Of a stretch of DNA of 9,701 nt, positions 6,905-9,701 are shown piece after piece. The stretch is taken from NCBI GenBank assembly GCA_019314425.1, contig JAFCZI010000059.1, positions 1-9,701 on the forward strand, in the 5' to 3' direction. A model generated the notes under the pieces. That model saw nothing but the letters and a program-made list of their open reading frames with translations. It had not been told where the DNA came from and made no database searches. This DNA is from Deltaproteobacteria bacterium. Its GTDB lineage: Bacteria > Desulfobacterota > DSM-4660 > Desulfatiglandales > Desulfatiglandaceae. Made by a program: the position numbers and the translations under genes. Position 1 is the first letter of the stretch; the number at the start of each line of letters is the position of its first letter.

Positions 6905-6920
6905 TGGCATATTAATTGCT
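6905..6920 (+). promoter_or_regulatory. sigma-54 (RpoN) promoter of the hybrid kinase
   Basis: TGGCATATTAATTGCT matches the -24/-12 consensus TGGCAC-N5-TTGCT with one mismatch and the obligatory 10 bp between GG and GC. The predicted start is near 6931, leaving a leader of about 85 nt before the kinase ATG. Such promoters need an enhancer-binding ATPase; the upstream repeats are candidate sites. Confidence 0.7.
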
Positions 6921-7016
6921 ACCCCATTCATCGGATAATGATGCTTTCTTTGGGTAACTTTTTAAGTCTCATAATTTGATATGCGTAGATAACCGCCACC
7001 GCAGAGGGGTTAGACA

Positions 7017-8888
7017 ATGAGAATTCTTATTGTTGATGACGATCAAAATGGGCTTCTTACGTTGGAAGCCATGCTTAAAGACCTTGGACATGAAGTCATG
7101 GTTGCGGAAAACGGTCAAATAGCCTTAGATTTGGCACGGGTCACGCCTCCCGAACTTATTATCAGCGATATCCTCATGCCGGTTATGGATGGCTACAAAC
7201 TCTGTCGGGAGTGGCAAAGCGACGACACATTAAGCAACATTCCTTTTGTCTTTTATACGGCCACCTGCACCGATTCCACAGATCAGGATCTGGCCCTGAA
7301 CATGGGCGCCGAACGATTCATTGTCAAGCCGATTGAGCCGGATGAATTCAGCAGGATTTTTCAAGAGATAATTGGAAAAGTGAAGAAAGGCAGGGTGAAG
7401 ACTGCGGAGCCGATTCCGGACGAGGAAAAGGCGGTTTTCAACCTCTACAACAAACGTCTGATAAACAAATTAGAGAATAAAATTCTGGATCTGGAGCGAG
7501 AAATCGCTGCGCGTAATCAGGCCGAGGAGACGCTGCGCGAGAACGAGGCGCTGTTCCGCACCCTTGCCGACGCTACCTACGATTGGGAGTACTGGATCGG
7601 CCCGGATGGAGACATCCTCTATATGTCTCCATCGTGTGAAAGGATTACCGGTTATAGCCCCGGGGCGTTTGTTGATGATCCCGGGCTGCTTGAAAAGATA
7701 ATCCATCCCGCCGACCGTTCAATCGTTGTCGATCTCTTTGGGAAAGAGCGGATTGATGAAATGTTGCCCCCCATAGACTTTCGCATCACCACCCGCAGCG
7801 GGGAAGCGTGCTGGATCAGCTATGTTTGCCATTCGGTACATGACGCCGACGGGAGATATCTCGGCCGTCGAGCCAGCAACCGTGACATCGGCAAACGGAA
7901 AAAAATGGAGGAGGAACTTCTGAAGGCCAAAAAACTTGAGTCCCTTGGTGTGCTCGCCGGTGGTATTGCGCACGATTTTAACAACATGATGATGGTTGTT
8001 CTGGGGCATATCACCCTGGCTCAGATGACGGCGGAGACCTTTGACGCAGAGGAAACAGTCAAGCTGTTGGCCGAGGCGGAAAAAGCAGCCATGCGGACAA
8101 AAGATTTAACCGCCCGTCTGATCACGTTTTCCCAGGGGGGGGTGCCGTTCAAGGAAGCGGTTTCAGTCGAGGAATTTCTGAAAAATTCTGTTGCTTCCGC
8201 CCTGAGCGGTAGCGGTATCGTCTGGGAGCTTTATCTCCCTGATGATGTGTGGCCGGTGGAGATCGATGAAAGCCAGATGAGGCAGACCGTCCATAATATT
8301 GTCGCCAACGCCATAGAGGCGATGCCGGGCCAGGGGATCATTAAGGTCTATTGTCGGAACATTGATGTCAGTGAAGAGGACGGCCTGGCGCTGAAACATG
8401 GGCCGTACGTCAAGGTATCCCTCAAGGATCAGGGGACCGGTATCGCTGAAGAAAATCTCTCGAAGGTCTTTGATCCTTATTTTTCAACCAAAGAGATGGG
8501 CGTACAGAAGGGGATGGGGCTCGGGCTTTCAGTGGCTTATTCCATCGTCAAAAGACATGGTGGATTGATTACCATAGAATCCCAGTTGGACGTGGGCACT
8601 GACATCCATGTTTATCTCCCGGCCGTAAGCGCAAAGCGAGAAGCGCCTGACTCCGAGCGTGATCAGGCGGATGTGAAACCCGTAATCAACAATCAACCGG
8701 CCGTTGAATCAGCAATCCGGAGGGTGTTGGTGATGGACGATGAGGAGATGGTGAGAGAGGTCTCTTCCGCCATGCTCAGTAGCCTCGGATACGAAGTGGC
8801 GGCTGCCGTAGATGGCGTTGAAGCCATTGAGATGTACCAGAGGCCCGGGAATCGGGTGCGCCTTATGATGCGGTTATTCTTGATTTAA
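7017..8888 (+). CDS. hybrid sensor histidine kinase REC-PAS-HisKA-HATPase, C-terminal REC frameshifted
   Basis: A soluble (no membrane segment) two-component hybrid kinase. Residues 1-120 are a receiver with Asp8/Asp9, phosphoacceptor Asp51, Thr81 and Lys104. A coiled coil at ~143-176 leads to a PAS domain (~177-295). HisKA follows with the H-box LAGGIAHDFNN and phosphorylated His319. The ATPase domain has N-box Asn431, G1 DQGTGI (471-476), F-box FDPYFSTK (485-492) and G2 GMGLGLS (499-505). A second receiver begins at ~568 (VLVMDDEE), but the frame is lost after about residue 608 and the last ~15 residues are unrelated. The remainder continues in another frame at 8843-9094; restoring one base near 8842 would give a 692-residue protein. 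A purine-rich GAGGGG (7004-7009) lies 7 nt before the ATG. Without the second receiver the kinase core could still autophosphorylate. The signal is unknown. Confidence 0.88.
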   Translation: MRILIVDDDQNGLLTLEAMLKDLGHEVMVAENGQIALDLARVTPPELIISDILMPVMDGYKLCREWQSDDTLSNIPFVFYTATCTDSTDQDLALNMGAERFIVKPIEPDEFSRIFQEIIGKVKKGRVKTAEPIPDEEKAVFNLYNKRLINKLENKILDLEREIAARNQAEETLRENEALFRTLADATYDWEYWIGPDGDILYMSPSCERITGYSPGAFVDDPGLLEKIIHPADRSIVVDLFGKERIDEMLPPIDFRITTRSGEACWISYVCHSVHDADGRYLGRRASNRDIGKRKKMEEELLKAKKLESLGVLAGGIAHDFNNMMMVVLGHITLAQMTAETFDAEETVKLLAEAEKAAMRTKDLTARLITFSQGGVPFKEAVSVEEFLKNSVASALSGSGIVWELYLPDDVWPVEIDESQMRQTVHNIVANAIEAMPGQGIIKVYCRNIDVSEEDGLALKHGPYVKVSLKDQGTGIAEENLSKVFDPYFSTKEMGVQKGMGLGLSVAYSIVKRHGGLITIESQLDVGTDIHVYLPAVSAKREAPDSERDQADVKPVINNQPAVESAIRRVLVMDDEEMVREVSSAMLSSLGYEVAAAVDGVEAIEMYQRPGNRVRLMMRLFLI

Positions 8889-9094
8889 CCAATAATGTCG
8901 GCATGGGGGGCGTGGAAGCCCTCCGGAAACTTCTTGAAATCGACCCTGAAATCAGGGCGATCATTGCCACCGGTTATTCATTTGATCCGGTCGTGGAAAA
9001 TTACAGGGCGTATGGTTTTTGTGCTGCCATGACCAAGCCGTTTGGGATGGATGAATTGAGTAAGACCGTGAAGAAAGCGTTAGAAGATCGATGA
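8843..9094 (+). pseudogene. frameshifted C-terminal receiver of the hybrid kinase
   Basis: This stretch reads ARESGAPYDAVILDLT and on to TKPFGMDEL and a TGA at 9092, the missing part of the kinase's second receiver. It has the phosphoacceptor Asp (codon 8882), the ATGYS threonine and the TKPF lysine. It matches the receiver type that usually closes REC-PAS-HisKA-HATPase-REC proteins. The junction is at AGGCCCGGG (8841-8849), where one extra G would join both frames seamlessly. All key residues are intact, so the lesion is recent or a base-calling error at a G/C run. It has no ribosome-binding site and is not a separate gene; an internal ATG at 8903 is unlikely to be a true start. Confidence 0.82.
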
Positions 9095-9143
9095 TGCCCC
9101 GCCATCATTTTCCTGCAAGTCCCTTGGCGCTGATTCTATAATC

Positions 9144-9166
9144 GGCCTGAGCCACTTTCTCAGGCC
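9144..9166 (+). terminator. stem-loop downstream of the kinase, possible terminator
   Basis: GGCCTGAG and CTCAGGCC form a perfect 8-bp stem with a 7-nt loop, 50 nt after the kinase stop. No continuous T run follows (CGCGCTATTTAT), so it may be a poor intrinsic terminator or an RNA-stabilising hairpin. Confidence 0.5.
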
Positions 9167-9244
9167 CGCGCTATTTATCCCATTAATCCTGCCGGACTTT
9201 CGAGATTCGTTTATATTTTTCACTGTTTATTTTCCGGCGCGATA

Positions 9245-9253
9245 TGGTACACT
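9245..9253 (+). promoter_or_regulatory. extended -10 promoter for the receiver gene
   Basis: TGGTACACT (9245-9253) fits an extended -10 element (TGnTATAAT-like). The -35 region is only TTTATT at 9226-9231 with a 16-bp spacer. It would give a leader of about 60 nt to the ATG at 9318. Confidence 0.35.
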
Positions 9254-9317
9254 CCCTGGCGGACTCTCGTAATGTGATACCGCTAACAACTAATAGCTTT
9301 TTTAATTCAAGGTAACC

Positions 9318-9620
9318 ATGACCGATATCAAACAAGAAATCCTGGTTGTTGACGACGAGCCTTCAGGGGCTGAGATCGTAGCCGATTTTTTGCGTATCGA
9401 GGGATACCGGTCATTGGTCTGCACCCATCCCCAGGAGGCCCTGGCCGCCTTTAAAAAAGGCCGTTTCAGCCTGGCTTTCGTGGACATCAATCTCCCGGTC
9501 ATGACCGGATTGGCGCTGGCGTCAAAACTGAAGGAAATCGATCCACGTATCGAAATTATCTTTATGACCGGGTATGGCACATTCGATAAGGGTGTGGCTC
9601 TTTTCCATTTTTCGATATGA
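9318..9620 (+). pseudogene. response regulator receiver domain, truncated
   Basis: The 100-residue reading frame is a CheY-like receiver for about its first 92 residues: acidic pocket Asp12/Asp13, phosphoacceptor Asp56 in AFVDINLP, and Thr84 in IFMTGYGTFD. From ~residue 93 the sequence (GVALFHFSI, stop at 9620) no longer fits the fold, and the beta5 Lys-Pro and helix alpha5 are absent; I found them in no other frame before 9701. A complete receiver needs about 120 residues. The MTGYGTFD pattern is common at this place in NtrC-type regulators, so the ancestor may have had sigma-54 activator and DNA-binding domains, but nothing of these is present. AAGG at 9309-9312 lies 5 nt before the ATG. 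Its place behind a hybrid kinase suggests it was that kinase's partner. Confidence 0.7.
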
Positions 9621-9701
9621 CGATCCCGTTGTTGCTTTCCGATTCATTGGTCTGACGAGAGTTTACTTGATTACCTTAAGATGGCCGGTATCCTTAGCCG
9701 A
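9591..9701. other. unassigned sequence after the receiver break
   Basis: From about 9591 the DNA stops encoding the receiver and matches nothing I recognise. On the minus strand a short open reading frame enters from the window edge and stops at 9663 (ending GHLKVIK). With ~70 bp of non-coding sequence up to the break, this would fit the end of an insertion element, but no terminal repeat or duplication can be tested inside this window. Confidence 0.25.

Noticed and set aside
8903..9094. Separate small gene downstream of the kinase
   Set aside because: It has no ribosome-binding site and its sequence is the exact missing half of the kinase's second receiver, so it is a frameshift product.

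Overview
The window looks like a chromosomal segment of a Gram-negative, probably deltaproteobacterial (Desulfobacterota, Desulfobacterales-like) organism. This rests on family impression only: a DhaL-DegV fusion, REC-PAS-HisKA-HATPase-REC kinases of the 'LAGGIAHDFNN' type, sigma-54 promoter architecture and mid-range GC coding sequence. No ribosomal RNA, tRNA or species marker is present. All intact genes lie on the + strand. The left ~620 bp is distinctly AT-rich and holds minus-strand gene debris.

Layout. (a) 1-660: a wrecked higBA toxin-antitoxin operon on the minus strand. A sigma70-type promoter and the first ~57 codons of a HigB/RelE-like toxin are followed by ~177 bp of AT-rich DNA carrying inverted CACAATAT repeats. 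After that come the last codons of the same toxin (ending VNYEDYH) and then the first ~11 codons of HigA (MKMHNPPHPGE), which also runs out. (b) 727-2559: a promoter and a TTG-started gene fusing a FakA-like kinase (DhaL plus the zinc/His middle domain) to a FakB/DegV-like fatty-acid-binding domain. (c) 2626-6686: a promoter region with overlapping inverted repeats, then two translationally coupled ABC exporter half-transporters that look like a BmrCD/TM287-288-type heterodimer. The first has Asp in place of the catalytic Glu. The second has Glu and a ~130-residue insertion between TM1 and TM2. (d) 6687-7016: an intergenic region with a near-consensus sigma-54 promoter (TGGCAT-N5-TTGCT) and, ~90-150 bp upstream of the expected transcription start, a tandem GTTGACAATTTTTG repeat placed like enhancer sites. 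(e) 7017-9094: a hybrid histidine kinase whose C-terminal receiver is broken by a single-base frameshift. (f) 9318-9620: a receiver domain truncated before its conserved Lys, with unrelated sequence to the window end.

How the parts may work together (inference): the FakA-FakB fusion would phosphorylate fatty acids for phospholipid synthesis. The adjacent ABC pair could export a lipid or amphiphile, but nothing in the sequence fixes its substrate. The sigma-54-controlled kinase and the receiver behind it look like a two-component pathway in decay (frameshift plus truncation), unless the frameshift is a sequencing error. No clearly unprecedented system is visible. The best leads are the sigma-54 enhancer/promoter unit, the single-chain fatty acid kinase, the extracytoplasmic domain of the second ABC protein and the disrupted higBA locus.
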